A stretch of 64,000 nt of DNA from Coprococcus eutactus (GTDB lineage Bacteria; Bacillota; Clostridia; Lachnospirales; Lachnospiraceae), in the NCBI RefSeq assembly GCF_025149915.1, contig NZ_CP102278.1, positions 2,525,501 to 2,589,500 on the forward strand. Direction: 5' to 3'. The notes under the pieces are model-generated. The model saw nothing but the letters and a program-made list of their open reading frames with translations, did no database searches and was not told the origin of the DNA. The translations under genes were made by a program, and so were the position numbers. This document shows positions 26,594 through 35,477 of this stretch, piece after piece (the first letter of the stretch is position 1; every line of letters starts with the position of its first letter).

Positions 26594-27970
26594 TTAGCTT
26601 GTTTCTTGACTACTCAGGAAAAATATTTCTACCCTCGCCCCACCTGTATTTTCAGAATTTGAAAGTTTAATACCTCCACCATATTTTTCAGCCACAGTTT
26701 TTGCAAAAAATAGTCCCATCCCATAATGGGCTTCGCCATTTCTACTTGTGTCATCCATAAAAAACTGCTCTGTGCCATGCAATAATGCTTCTTTTGTAAA
26801 TCCTGATCCGCTATCCTCCACAATGAATGTCAGCCGGCCATCCTGCTCCTTTGCGTCAATATAAATGATTCCATTTTCTTTTGTATGCTCCACTGCATTC
26901 TGAATCATATTCATTACGGCCCGGAACATTGGATCATAAGCAATCGTTACCTTTTTATCACTTTGTCCCGCCTTCCAATCTATTTTCTGGTGATAGATTT
27001 CTACCAGTCCGAGTGCCTGTTCCTTTATATCTGCGAAAAAATCTTCTAACCTCACCGTTGTATAGGTAACATCACTGCAATTCCATGATTTTGTGACATC
27101 TATCAACTGTTTTACATAACTTTGTATCTGTGTTGTTCCGTTTAAGACATAAGTAACATTATTTTTCTGTTCCGGCGTCAACTCCGTTTCTGAAAGCAAC
27201 TCCGCATTTCCTCGTACAATGGTAAGGGGTGTTTTAATATCATGCGCCAAAGCAGACATCTGTTGTTTCTTTTCCTGCTCTGTTTTCCACTGCTTTTCTA
27301 AAGATTCTCGCAATGCATCTCGCATATCATCGATTGCCGATAAACAGTCATCAAACTCTTTGATACCGGAACAGGATGTCTCATATTCCAGATTTTGATC
27401 CTTTATTTGTCTGATTGCGTCTAATACAGGCTGCATCTGCTTTTTGATTCTTTTTCCAAAACGTATGGACGGAATGATGATAATCGCTACCGCTCCAATC
27501 ACTGACATAATACTCATCACATTCTGTGGTCCTATAAAATGCTCCCTCAAAAAAGCTGAATGATATTGAGGTGTCAGGCGATATTGCAATACAACATATT
27601 CATTTTCCCTTACAATTACTTTATAAAAATATTTCCCGGATGCGTTTCCGTACTTTGCAACATTCCATGCTATCTGTTCGTATTGTTCTGACAGATCTCC
27701 ACCTATTTTCTCTCCATTCTCTGAAAAGATTACATAATCACAAAGTGCAGGAATCATCTCAGCAGTTACTTTATCCGCACGTAAAATCGTATCATATGCT
27801 TCATTAATCTTTTGCTCTGCATAATTCGCCGGATAGATACAGCCCACACTAATCAAAAGGTACAGCAGCAGCCAAGCAACAATCACCAAACCTACTAATG
27901 ATCCAAGCATGACCAGTACATATCTCATAAAAATCCAGCTGAGTGCATTGCTTCTCTTTACTCTTCCCAT
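26594..27970 (-). CDS. Sensor histidine kinase of the antimicrobial-peptide resistance cassette (CprK-like)
   Basis: 458 aa. Two transmembrane helices (VLVMLGSLVGLVIVAWLLLY; VMSIMSVIGAVAIIIIPS) frame an external loop of about 110 residues. A HAMP-like linker follows, then HisKA (SALAHDIKTPLTIVRGNAEL) and HATPase (MNMIQNAVEHTKENG; VEDSGSGFTKEA; MGLFFAKTVAEKYGG). Its start overlaps the end of the response regulator by 13 bp. By context it senses a lantibiotic-like peptide and activates the ABC genes upstream in the same run. Confidence 0.9.
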   Translation of the reverse strand: MGRVKRSNALSWIFMRYVLVMLGSLVGLVIVAWLLLYLLISVGCIYPANYAEQKINEAYDTILRADKVTAEMIPALCDYVIFSENGEKIGGDLSEQYEQIAWNVAKYGNASGKYFYKVIVRENEYVVLQYRLTPQYHSAFLREHFIGPQNVMSIMSVIGAVAIIIIPSIRFGKRIKKQMQPVLDAIRQIKDQNLEYETSCSGIKEFDDCLSAIDDMRDALRESLEKQWKTEQEKKQQMSALAHDIKTPLTIVRGNAELLSETELTPEQKNNVTYVLNGTTQIQSYVKQLIDVTKSWNCSDVTYTTVRLEDFFADIKEQALGLVEIYHQKIDWKAGQSDKKVTIAYDPMFRAVMNMIQNAVEHTKENGIIYIDAKEQDGRLTFIVEDSGSGFTKEALLHGTEQFFMDDTSRNGEAHYGMGLFFAKTVAEKYGGGIKLSNSENTGGARVEIFFLSSQETS

Positions 27971-28620
27971 TTATATCCAATCCCCCAGACTGTTTTTATC
28001 GGTGTATAATCATAATCCGCAAATTTTACTCTTATATTTTTGATATGCGTGATAATGGTACTGTCATTACTCTCACTGTCAAAACCAAAGACCTCTTCTA
28101 AAATCTGTTCCTTCGAGAAAACCTGTCCCCTGTTTTTAGCCAGAAATTCACAGATTTCGTACTCCGCTTTCGTAAGAGGAAGTTCCTTATCATCAACCAA
28201 TAGTTTCTTTTGAGATATTTGAATACAGACCCTCCCCAAAACCATCCGAACAGAATGTTCCCTGTGCTCTCTTCTAAGATGTGCATTGATCCTTGCCCGA
28301 AGTTCCATCACTCCAAATGGCTTTGAAATATAATCATCTGCTCCTAAAGAAAGTCCGTTTACCAGACTGTTTTCCTCCGTTTTTGCCGTAAGAAACAAAA
28401 TCGGACAATCCACAAGTGCCCTGATTCTTTTGCATAATTCGAAGCCATCAATTCCAGGCATCATAATGTCCAGTAAAATCAGGTCATAACGATGTAATTC
28501 TTCCATATTAATTTTTAGTGGATTACTTACTTTGGTAACCAGATGTCCATCCTTATTCAAAATGCTTTCTATCATTTCCAAAATTGCCGGTTCATCATCA
28601 ACTGCCAGTATTTTTGCCAT
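27958..28620 (-). CDS. OmpR family response regulator (CprR-like)
   Basis: 220 aa from the ATG at 28620 (MAKILAVDDEPAILEM), preceded by GAGGGA; longer open frame upstream would overlap the permease gene. Receiver domain with phosphorylated Asp in YDLILLDIMMPGIDGF and Lys in ISKPFGVMEL, then an OmpR winged helix (LTKAEYEICEFLAKNRGQVF; THIKNIRVKFADYDYTPIKT; GIGYKWEE). Fifteen bases after the permease stop, so it is in one operon with the ABC genes and kinase. Confidence 0.9.
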   Translation of the reverse strand: MAKILAVDDEPAILEMIESILNKDGHLVTKVSNPLKINMEELHRYDLILLDIMMPGIDGFELCKRIRALVDCPILFLTAKTEENSLVNGLSLGADDYISKPFGVMELRARINAHLRREHREHSVRMVLGRVCIQISQKKLLVDDKELPLTKAEYEICEFLAKNRGQVFSKEQILEEVFGFDSESNDSTIITHIKNIRVKFADYDYTPIKTVWGIGYKWEE

Positions 28621-28634
28621 AGTTTCCCTCGATT

Positions 28635-29375
28635 CTATTCCGATATTCTGTTTCCTTCCCAGTGGTTTACCCACCAAAAATAGTATACCATACTAATCCC
28701 TGTAAATATTAAGCAACCTGGTATGAATGACAACCATTCACCTACACTAGTTTCTCCCAATACAGATTGCAGATAAGTATATGGTACTCTACCCGTCCAG
28801 CAGATAAATACATATTTCCACACATAATCTCCAAGTCCGGTAAGCATCAATGCACTAATTAGTCCTGATATAATCCCTGCTCCAATGGATACCCCTTTTC
28901 CAAACTGAAAAGCCAGAATCAGCTGCCACAGATAAAGTGGAACACTGCTTCCCCACAGCAGCAATGCTGCAAATATACATCCTTTCATGATTTCGATATC
29001 GCTTGATGCGATTCTTCCAAATCCAATTCCGAATATGATTGCTGTCAATAGGATAGAGCACAGACACAAAACCAGTAGCATCAACAGTTTCGATAAAAAT
29101 GCTGCAGGTTTATCTGGTAAAGACAACAGGTTTTGAAAATTACCTGCATTTTGTTCTTGTTCCATCACACTTGCTGTAAAAATTCCAATAAGTACCGGAA
29201 GTCCTGCTCCTATTGCCTGATAAAATGCAATCACTTTCATATTTTCATTCCATGGTGAAAAAAAGTAATATATTAAAAATATAACGCTGGTTATAATCGG
29301 AATCAATAAGTGTGCCAGAATCACAGATGTTCCTTTCATCTTTCGCAAGTCTGCATTAAGAGATCTTCCAATCAT
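28635..29375 (-). CDS. Lantibiotic immunity-type ABC permease (LanG/CprC-like)
   Basis: 246 aa with six hydrophobic helices. Starts MIGRSLNADLRKMKGTSVIL and contains FSPWNENMKVIAFYQAIGAG and the EQEQNAGNFQNLLSLPDK region typical of MutG/EpiG-type permeases. It forms one half of the membrane part of the peptide-resistance ABC transporter. One base separates it from the upstream permease stop. Confidence 0.85.
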   Translation of the reverse strand: MIGRSLNADLRKMKGTSVILAHLLIPIITSVIFLIYYFFSPWNENMKVIAFYQAIGAGLPVLIGIFTASVMEQEQNAGNFQNLLSLPDKPAAFLSKLLMLLVLCLCSILLTAIIFGIGFGRIASSDIEIMKGCIFAALLLWGSSVPLYLWQLILAFQFGKGVSIGAGIISGLISALMLTGLGDYVWKYVFICWTGRVPYTYLQSVLGETSVGEWLSFIPGCLIFTGISMVYYFWWVNHWEGNRISE

Positions 29376-29376
29376 C

Positions 29377-30117
29377 TTATTTCACCTCTCTTCTCTCAAA
29401 CCATTTCAAAAACAGAACCGTTACAAAAACAAACCAGATGATTGAGAGACACATTCCCGGAACAATGACTCCCGTATCCAAAAGAGGATTCCCTGCTTCT
29501 GCGGCAAGTCCATTTGGTAAAACATGAAGCAATGGGCACATCATTCGCATAGGGATTGCAGAAACAAGTACATACCAGATTCTGGTTTGTGATATTACCA
29601 CACCGCTGACGGTAATAAATAGGCAGACGAACAGGTTTACAATCATTCCAAATCGTTCACTTAAAAATAAAGCTACCGGAATCTCCCATAACTCAGAAAC
29701 CGTCAGAAACAATACTGCAATCAACGCTCCTCCAACTGGAACATGTGTCGTTAGAAGAAAGCCTCCAAGCGTTGCTCCTGCAAACACAATCACATTAGAA
29801 AACAAAATCATGTACCCAATATAAATAATTTTCCCCAGCAACAATTTTCTTCTGTCTGTGGGAATAGTCATTAAATGATAGTATTTTATCTTTTTCTCCT
29901 GCGCCACAGAAAGATAACAAAATAGAGCAATCATCCCCGGCAGCAAAAGTGTATACCACCAGTTCCAAACACTTTCTGCATAAGCATTTGTCATCCCAAG
30001 AGTAAATATAAATGCCATGACAAATGTAAGAAGAGGAAATCCCCAGATAAACTTTTTTCGCATGGTTCTTTTGGCTTTTTGATGTTCTGCTTTTATAATA
30101 TTAACCATGGATTTCAC
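29377..30117 (-). CDS. Lantibiotic immunity-type ABC permease (LanE/CprB-like)
   Basis: 246 aa, six helices. IIKAEHQKAKRTMRKKFIWG at the start, then SVWNWWYTLLLPGMIALFCY and EKKIKYYHLMTIPTDRRKLL are hallmarks of MutE/EpiE-type permeases. It overlaps the end of the ATPase gene by 17 bp. With the ATPase and the second permease it should pump or strip antimicrobial peptides from the membrane. Confidence 0.85.
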   Translation of the reverse strand: MKSMVNIIKAEHQKAKRTMRKKFIWGFPLLTFVMAFIFTLGMTNAYAESVWNWWYTLLLPGMIALFCYLSVAQEKKIKYYHLMTIPTDRRKLLLGKIIYIGYMILFSNVIVFAGATLGGFLLTTHVPVGGALIAVLFLTVSELWEIPVALFLSERFGMIVNLFVCLFITVSGVVISQTRIWYVLVSAIPMRMMCPLLHVLPNGLAAEAGNPLLDTGVIVPGMCLSIIWFVFVTVLFLKWFERREVK

Positions 30118-30814
30118 CTGCTTTCTGGTTTTTTCTTACCACATTCATAAACAAATCTTCAAGATTATCTCCCTGCTTTAATGCTCCTTCGTATCCTAAG
30201 ATTCCACCTGAAATAATCCCGACTTTATCTGCAAGTAACTGTACCTCTGAAAGAATATGACTGGAGAGAATTACAGTGATTCCCTGTTCCGGAAAAGACC
30301 GGATCAGCTCTCGTAATTCCTCGATGCCTATTGGATCTAATCCATTCGTAGGTTCATCCAATATCAAAAGTTCCGGTTCTCCAAGCAATGCCATTGCAAT
30401 GCCTAGTCTTTGCTTCATCCCCAAAGAAAACTGTCCTGCTTTCTTCTTTCCGGTGTTTGTAAGTGATACAATCTGCAAGACCTCATCAATTCTGTTTTCA
30501 TCTGTACCAAGCAATAATTGTCTTACCTTCAAATTCTCTCTGGCGGAAAGATTTTCATAAATAGGCGGATTCTCAATTAGCGCTCCTATTTTTGATAAAT
30601 CTTTCCTATCCCAAAGTTTTCCATCAAAGTAAATCTTTCCTGCAGTGGGTTTCATCATACCGGTCAACATTTTCAATGTGGTAGATTTTCCCGCACCATT
30701 CGGTCCAAGCAGTCCATAAATCTGTTCCTTTTCGATATTAAGTGAAACATTATTTACCGCTTTCTGTTTTCTAAAATATTTACATAGTTTTTGTGTCTGT
30801 AACATCATTTCCAT
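30101..30814 (-). CDS. Lantibiotic immunity-type ABC ATPase (LanF/CprA-like)
   Basis: 237 aa. Walker A LLGPNGAGKSTTLKML, Q-loop region, signature FSLGMKQRLGIA, Walker B LLILDEPTNGLDPIG, switch His ILSSHILSE. The start MLQTQKLCKYFRKQKAVNNV is typical of the gallidermin/bacitracin protection group. First gene of the five-gene ATPase-permease-permease-regulator-kinase run. The regulator probably acts on the promoter region 30820-30890. Confidence 0.9.
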   Translation of the reverse strand: MEMMLQTQKLCKYFRKQKAVNNVSLNIEKEQIYGLLGPNGAGKSTTLKMLTGMMKPTAGKIYFDGKLWDRKDLSKIGALIENPPIYENLSARENLKVRQLLLGTDENRIDEVLQIVSLTNTGKKKAGQFSLGMKQRLGIAMALLGEPELLILDEPTNGLDPIGIEELRELIRSFPEQGITVILSSHILSEVQLLADKVGIISGGILGYEGALKQGDNLEDLFMNVVRKNQKAGEIHG

Positions 30815-30892
30815 CTTTACTATCCTTCCTTCTATATTTCATTTCTTACTGAAATATAATCTATCAGGGAAAAATAAAGATTTGATGAAGAT

Positions 30893-31043
30893 TTATTCCC
30901 GTATGGAATAAACCATCAATTGAATATCATTATCAGAACTCGGCTTTCCACTGAAATCAGTAAAGCTGTTACAAATACGAAGTCCTAATTTACAGAATAT
31001 CTCCGTGATTTCATCCAAACTATATAACCTTATAGGATTTCCT
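30893..31043 (-). pseudogene. Class-I methyltransferase, C-terminal fragment
   Basis: About 49 codons: RLYSLDEITEIFCKLGLRIC then SFTDFSGKPSSDNDIQLMVY ... IRE and stop. This is the usual end of a small SAM-dependent methyltransferase (LYSLDEL...L..AGL.....GDFDG.P). The rest is missing. It occupies the space upstream of the resistance cassette. Confidence 0.6.
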
Positions 31044-31135
31044 TATCTTGTAGTTTGCGAATATCCGTACAAATAGAAAAAGGACAGTCGATTTTCTCAA
31101 CTCTCCTCTCAGATTGGTTATGTAATTGTAAAATG

Positions 31136-31816
31136 TTATTTTTCGTCAAACTTTTGAATATTTCCGTAATCTTTAAGCTCACTATTTTCAAAAGCTTGTT
31201 GTAAATTACCGCTATCCAAAAACAACACATTTCCACTTGAGGTCAAGGGCAACAAACAAGAATCAGCTTTCAGTATTTCTGCCGGATTGTCTATTAGCAT
31301 AACCAGAGGATTTTTTGCTTCTATCGGCTTCGCTGCTCCAAGAGTTACATTTACAGGAAATGCAAGCAGACCGCCACCTTCGTATTCGTATAACCCTGTT
31401 CCTTCTGGCAATACACTTCCGTCGTTTGTCAATATCGGCATTTGACTGTCTAAAAACTCTTGCATACTTTTTGATAAGCTGCTATATTCTATAGGTTTTA
31501 ATTTGCCAGAATCGCCAAAGTTTTCAATCCATTTGGGATTTGTAAACACCAAATGGTCATAATCTCCCAGCTCGTCAGAAAGTTCAATAGCGCTATCTAC
31601 TACATAGGAGAGAAGCAAATTGTCCTCTTGGTCAGATAGCAAATTGCTTCCAGCAGTTATCAGTTCTTCATCTTCGCATACTGTATCTATGTCATTATAT
31701 TCTATAAAGCTAATTCCGGTCATGTCATATTCGGAAAGCTTATTTGTATTTCCGCACCCGGTTAAACTAATCACAAGTGCTAATGCAGACATGATTATAA
31801 TGTTATTATGTTTCAT
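31136..31816 (-). CDS. Lipoprotein of unknown function, about 226 aa
   Basis: From the ATG at 31816 (TGGAGGA upstream): MKHNNIIIMSALALVISLTG-C, a lipoprotein signal with lipobox L-T-G-C. The mature part is acidic, mixed alpha/beta (FIEYNDIDTVCEDEELITAG; DYDHLVFTNPKWIENFGDSG). Not recognised. It lies upstream of the Cpr-like cassette on the same strand but with a methyltransferase remnant between, so joint function is unproven. Confidence 0.65.
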   Translation of the reverse strand: MKHNNIIIMSALALVISLTGCGNTNKLSEYDMTGISFIEYNDIDTVCEDEELITAGSNLLSDQEDNLLLSYVVDSAIELSDELGDYDHLVFTNPKWIENFGDSGKLKPIEYSSLSKSMQEFLDSQMPILTNDGSVLPEGTGLYEYEGGGLLAFPVNVTLGAAKPIEAKNPLVMLIDNPAEILKADSCLLPLTSSGNVLFLDSGNLQQAFENSELKDYGNIQKFDEK

Positions 31817-31874
31817 AGATTCCTCCATTTTCTGTTTGTTTTAAAAATGGGCAATCCCGATTGGAATTGCCCAC

Positions 31875-32070
31875 TCATTTATCACTCCAAAATCCAACGG
31901 CTTTGCCGTTGCCGTGCTTCGCACTCCTTGATTTTGTCGTTGTCACATCAGGTGAAAACAAATACTCGCTTTGCTCGTGCTTGCTTTCCTGCTGATGTTC
32001 CAAATTATGCGATTTTCTCTTGCTTGCACCGATTTCTGCATCAATTGATGTAAGTTTGATGTAAATCGCT
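31875..32070 (-). pseudogene. Open tail of an unrecognised gene
   Basis: About 60 codons ending in EQSEYLFSPDVTTTKSRSAK ... GFWSDK, with no start or ribosome-binding site. Not recognised; style suggests the end of a mobile-element protein. The rest of 31817-32115 shows no other gene. Confidence 0.25.
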
Positions 32071-32115
32071 GTTTTTTTAGTTTTTTATCAAATGAAGTAC
32101 GTCCCGTCTATTTAC

Positions 32116-32279
32116 TATGAAAGTCCTGAACGGCAGCCATGAATGAGTCATGCTTGCATGAACGAATTCATGGATATCGGGCAGGCTAAACTGTATGAGT
32201 AAGCAGGGCAATCGCCCGGATTACGAATGCAGTTGGCAGTTACGTGAGTGCCATAGGCACGGAGTAACTGACTTTCATA
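32116..32279. ncRNA. Structured RNA-like element, copy B (four helices)
   Basis: P0: TATGAAAGTC/GACTTTCATA. P1: CTGAACG/CGGGCAG and CCATGAAT/ATTCATGG. P2: GTAA-gca-GGGC-aatc-GCCC-gga-TTAC. P3: CAGTTAC-gtga-GTGCC-ata-GGCAC-gga-GTAACTG. It shares the junction TAAAC.GT.A and the loop TGCTTGCA with copy A, with different but complementary stems. Its ends are flanked exactly by TATTTAC on both sides (32109-32115 and 32280-32286), as if it had inserted. It lies just after the displaced lysS 3' end. Confidence 0.6.
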
Positions 32280-32289
32280 TATTTACATC

Positions 32290-32748
32290 TTAATAGAGCT
32301 TAGCACCTGCCGGAATGTGGTCATCAACCATCAGAAGATGGAGCTTTTCTTCGCCTTCTTCTTCGTGGATAGCACTGAGGAGCATACCGCAAGAGTCAAT
32401 GCCCATCATAGCTCTCGGTGGAAGATTTGTGATAGCGATAAGAGTCTTTCCAACCAGTTCTTCCGGCTCATAAAAGCTATGAATACCGCTTAAAATAGTT
32501 CTGTCTGTGCCTGTTCCGTCATCAAGAGTGAACTGTAACAGTTTCTTTGACTTCGGTACTGCAACACACTCTTTAACCTTTACTGCACGGAAATCTGACT
32601 TGCTGAATGTGTCAAAATCTACTGCTTCTTCAAATAAAGGCTCAATCTTTACCTTAGAAAAATCAATCTTTTCAGGCTCAGCTTTCACTTCTTCAGCAGC
32701 CTTAGATTTTACATCATTTTTCTTATTTACACCATTCAAGGTCTTCAT
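32290..32748 (-). pseudogene. Displaced LysRS C-terminal tRNA-binding domain
   Basis: About 152 codons: [15 protein letters not shown], a charged linker, then an EMAP-II/MetG-beta-like tRNA-binding domain ([52 protein letters not shown]) ending in IPAGAKLY. It matches the end of the intact lysS at 42415 at roughly 80 percent of 126 residues by eye. It appears to be the original 3' end of lysS, cut off when the element at 32.7-42.9 kb integrated. No ribosome-binding site or promoter is visible, although the frame is intact. Confidence 0.8.
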
Positions 32749-32756
32749 TGTCGGGA
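32708..32756. repeat. Attachment site, integrase-proximal end of the lysS element
   Basis: A 49-bp block matching 42845-42893 in direct orientation: 28 identical bases (32708-32735), a 7-bp stretch with 4 differences, and 14 identical bases (32743-32756). The key core is TTTACATCATTTTTCTTATT and following bases. It lies in the linker codons between the LysRS catalytic and tRNA-binding domains. Confidence 0.8.
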
Positions 32757-33024
32757 GCTTTTTTGATTGCTAAGCTAACTCTTGTATATCCTTGTAAACC
32801 CTTGGAAAATGGGCTTTCCCGGATTCTATATACTTGGATACTCTTGGACGTTTTTTTGACTTTTGTGCGTCCAAAAGATGTCATTCGCCTTAAAATACGT
32901 CTTTTTATTTTAAGACATGTACTGCAGTGTCAAACACTACAATACTAGATGAGTATAGCATATTTATCTCAGTATGAATAGGTATATTTTCAATCTTCAA
33001 AGAGTTCAATCGCAGGACTCTTTT

Positions 33025-34260
33025 CTAAAAAATATCCATATTTTTTGATAATTTCTCAATTACTGATTTGGTAACATCTGGGTTTGCTTCTGCATATATG
33101 TTCATGGTAGTCGATACATCAGCATGTCCCATTACCTCTTGAATTACTTTGATGTTGGTTTCATTCTCGCAAAATCTTGATGCAAACGTATGTCTGAAGA
33201 TATGGCAGGAGAATCTTGGAATCATAACAGGTTCTCTCTTCTCCTTTTTAGCAGCCACCTCTTCTTCTGAATTATGTGTATCCACAATTCTCTTGATTGC
33301 CCGGTTTACTGCTGCTGGGTTATGTGGCATCCCAAATCGGTTTGTAAATACAAAATTGGTCATTCCATCCACATTCTCAACACAAAAGCCTTCTTGCTTC
33401 TGTCTCTCATATTCTTCCTGAAGCACATCATATACCTGCTGCATCATAGGTATTCTACGATTACCAGCTTCCGTCTTTGGCAAAGATACTCTAAACTCAC
33501 ATTTATATGAATCATCCGCTCTCTGGTAATAGGTTAAGCTATGATTGATATCAATGACTCGATTCTCCAAATCAATATCATCCCAGCGTATCCCAATTGC
33601 TTCTCCTATTCTGCATCCAGTTCCTAACAAAAATACAAAGAATGGATACCAGTGATAAAAGAACGGATTCTTTGCTACATACTCCATGAATTTTCTCTGC
33701 TGATCCACAGTCAACGCTCGCCTTGTCTTTCTGGCACCACCATTACGCTTTTTTACTTCACAGTATGCTCCGTCTACCGGATTCTTCCTTATGATATCAT
33801 CTCTGACAGCAAGCTGAAATGTAGGTCTTAATACTGTGTTAATTGTCTCAAGCGTATTAATCTGTAATCCCTGATTATTAATCAAGTCTGTATAAAAGAA
33901 CAACACGTCTGAGTATTTCACATCTCTTACTTTCTTCTTGCCAAATGTATCACGAATAAAATGATTCCATGTATACAAATAATTACTGTAAGTAGTGCTG
34001 CGCAATTCTGTTTTAGTTGATATGTACCTGTCAAACAAAAAGTTCACATCAGCCTTTCCTGCGACATAGACATCAAGTCCATCCAACTGGTCTTTTTGTA
34101 ACTGTTCTTCTCTTTCTCGAAGTTTTACCAAAGACTGTGCATAAATGGTCCTTTTCTTGCCTAATGGATCAATATATACATATGAGTATCTTCCGTCGCC
34201 TTTTCTGTAACCCTCACCCTTTCTTAATACTCTGCCTTTACCATCTTTTCTACAAGCCAT
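33025..34260 (-). CDS. int: Tyrosine recombinase (integrase) of the lysS element
   Basis: 411 aa, with a Tn916-Int-like N-terminal arm-binding domain (KGEGYRKGDGRYSYVYIDPL), a SAM-like core-binding domain and a catalytic domain: Arg in GTGCRIGEAIGIRW, His-x-x-Arg in CHIFRHTFASRF, His in EVMGHADVSTT, nucleophile Tyr in MNIYAEA. GGAAAGGAGAG precedes the start. It lies 269 bp from the attachment site, the usual layout, and should recombine the lysS core with its copy on the circular element. Confidence 0.93.
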   Translation of the reverse strand: MACRKDGKGRVLRKGEGYRKGDGRYSYVYIDPLGKKRTIYAQSLVKLREREEQLQKDQLDGLDVYVAGKADVNFLFDRYISTKTELRSTTYSNYLYTWNHFIRDTFGKKKVRDVKYSDVLFFYTDLINNQGLQINTLETINTVLRPTFQLAVRDDIIRKNPVDGAYCEVKKRNGGARKTRRALTVDQQRKFMEYVAKNPFFYHWYPFFVFLLGTGCRIGEAIGIRWDDIDLENRVIDINHSLTYYQRADDSYKCEFRVSLPKTEAGNRRIPMMQQVYDVLQEEYERQKQEGFCVENVDGMTNFVFTNRFGMPHNPAAVNRAIKRIVDTHNSEEEVAAKKEKREPVMIPRFSCHIFRHTFASRFCENETNIKVIQEVMGHADVSTTMNIYAEANPDVTKSVIEKLSKNMDIF

Positions 34261-34292
34261 TATTCTCTCCTTTCCGGAGAAAAGAGCCTGTT

Positions 34293-34469
34293 CTACTGAT
34301 TAGCCTGTTGCTTCATTTGTAATTCAACACCCATTCTAATCAATTGCGAAATGGATAGATTATGAGTCTCAGCATACTCAACCATTATCTGGTATTCCTC
34401 TTCTTTGAATTTAACAGTCACCTTATGGTCAAAAGGTTTCTCTGCTTTTGGTCTTCCAGTTCTAGCCAT
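34293..34469 (-). CDS. Ribbon-helix-helix protein, 58 aa, possible excisionase or integrase regulator
   Basis: Plus-strand complement holds ATG at 34469 after AAGGAGG. The protein MARTGRPKAEKPFDHKVTVK then FKEEEYQIMVEYAETHNLSI and SQLIRMGVE is a CopG/Arc-like ribbon-helix-helix. It is 32 bp upstream of the integrase gene on the same strand. A TATAAT box and a small palindrome GGTCTGACC (34510-34518) lie upstream, consistent with autoregulation. The rest of 34520-35010 holds no supported gene, only a short HTH-like start (MTIFAVNLKRIIKLMNEK) near 34610-34670 that stops at once. Confidence 0.75.
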   Translation of the reverse strand: MARTGRPKAEKPFDHKVTVKFKEEEYQIMVEYAETHNLSISQLIRMGVELQMKQQANQ

Positions 34470-34978
34470 CTGTATGCCTCCTTCATATCTTAATCATATT
34501 ATACTTTTGGTCTGACCGAAAGTTAATACATTTTTTCTCTCTTGGCTCATTTTTCTCCATACTTGTTTGTAGCATCATCATCAGGTCTTATTTGTATGGA
34601 AATGCAAGGAGCAATGACAATCTTTGCAGTAAATCTTAAGAGAATAATTAAATTAATGAATGAAAAATAAGAACTTTATCCGAAAAAGACAAGCAATTTA
34701 TATTTCGCCTAACAAAAAATCCACCAGAATCATAAAAACTCTGATGAATTTTTTCTTTTTTATTAAAGTCAAAATAAAAATGGTATGTTTTTCAGTGCCC
34801 TCTCATTTTGTAGATAGGGGTAGTATAATGTATAATGTCGAGATATTACGAAGATAACTCGTAGAAAATGCAAAGTCCAGTCGCAAGTTTAGACACGATA
34901 TTTCTCTTAACCGTCGTATAAAATCAACATTTGCAGGGATTTATCAAATTCCGACATACCGTCTTAGAAAATGAATAA

Positions 34979-35008
34979 TCCCTCGCAATTCATTATGAAC
35001 TACGAGGG
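34979..35008 (-). terminator. Terminator of the exporter/carboxypeptidase operon
   Basis: CCCTCGCA pairs with TACGAGGG around a loop, followed on the minus strand by ATTATTCATTTT. It lies directly after the winged-helix gene, the last of the run. Confidence 0.6.
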
Positions 35009-35013
35009 ACTGC

Positions 35014-35472
35014 TTACTGACTGTTAAAGCGGTAGCCGATCTCACGAACACTATCTATGGAAAAGTGAGAGTTTGTATCACAAAGTTTTTTACGAAGATT
35101 CCGAATGTAAAAGCCTACGGTATCCTTTTCATTGCCTGCTGATATTTCGCCCCACACCTTATCATAAATCTGCTCGTATGTAAGAACACGACCTTTATTG
35201 GCTGCGAGTAAGCAGAGTATATCATACTCTTTGACGGTCAGTTCAATTTCCTGACCGTTATTGATAACTCTGCGCCGGCTCAAATTGATTTCTAAGCCGG
35301 AAAGGGATAATGTCGGCTCATATGAAATCTCTAATTTTTCAAAATCAGGGTGCTGTTTTACAAAAGCCAGCATATCGTCAAAGGCTGTTGAGTCTTGTGC
35401 TTTGAACTCCATTATTACGATTCGTCCGATATTATCACCCCCCTTGGTTAGTTTTTTTGTCTTGGACAACAT
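35014..35472 (-). CDS. Receiver-less winged-helix DNA-binding protein, about 152 aa
   Basis: The C-terminal 100 residues are an OmpR/PhoB-type winged helix (LTVKEYDILCLLAANKGRVL; YEQIYDKVWGEISAGNEKDT; FYIRNLRKKLCDTN; REIGYRFNSQ). The N-terminal 50 residues are not a receiver domain and lack the phosphorylation Asp, so the protein is probably not controlled by phosphorylation. The exact start is uncertain (35472, or an ATG near 35412). Last gene of the cargo operon. A second regulator beside the complete two-component system at 39894-41667 is unusual. Confidence 0.75.
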   Translation of the reverse strand: MLSKTKKLTKGGDNIGRIVIMEFKAQDSTAFDDMLAFVKQHPDFEKLEISYEPTLSLSGLEINLSRRRVINNGQEIELTVKEYDILCLLAANKGRVLTYEQIYDKVWGEISAGNEKDTVGFYIRNLRKKLCDTNSHFSIDSVREIGYRFNSQ

Positions 35473-35477
35473 AAGAT

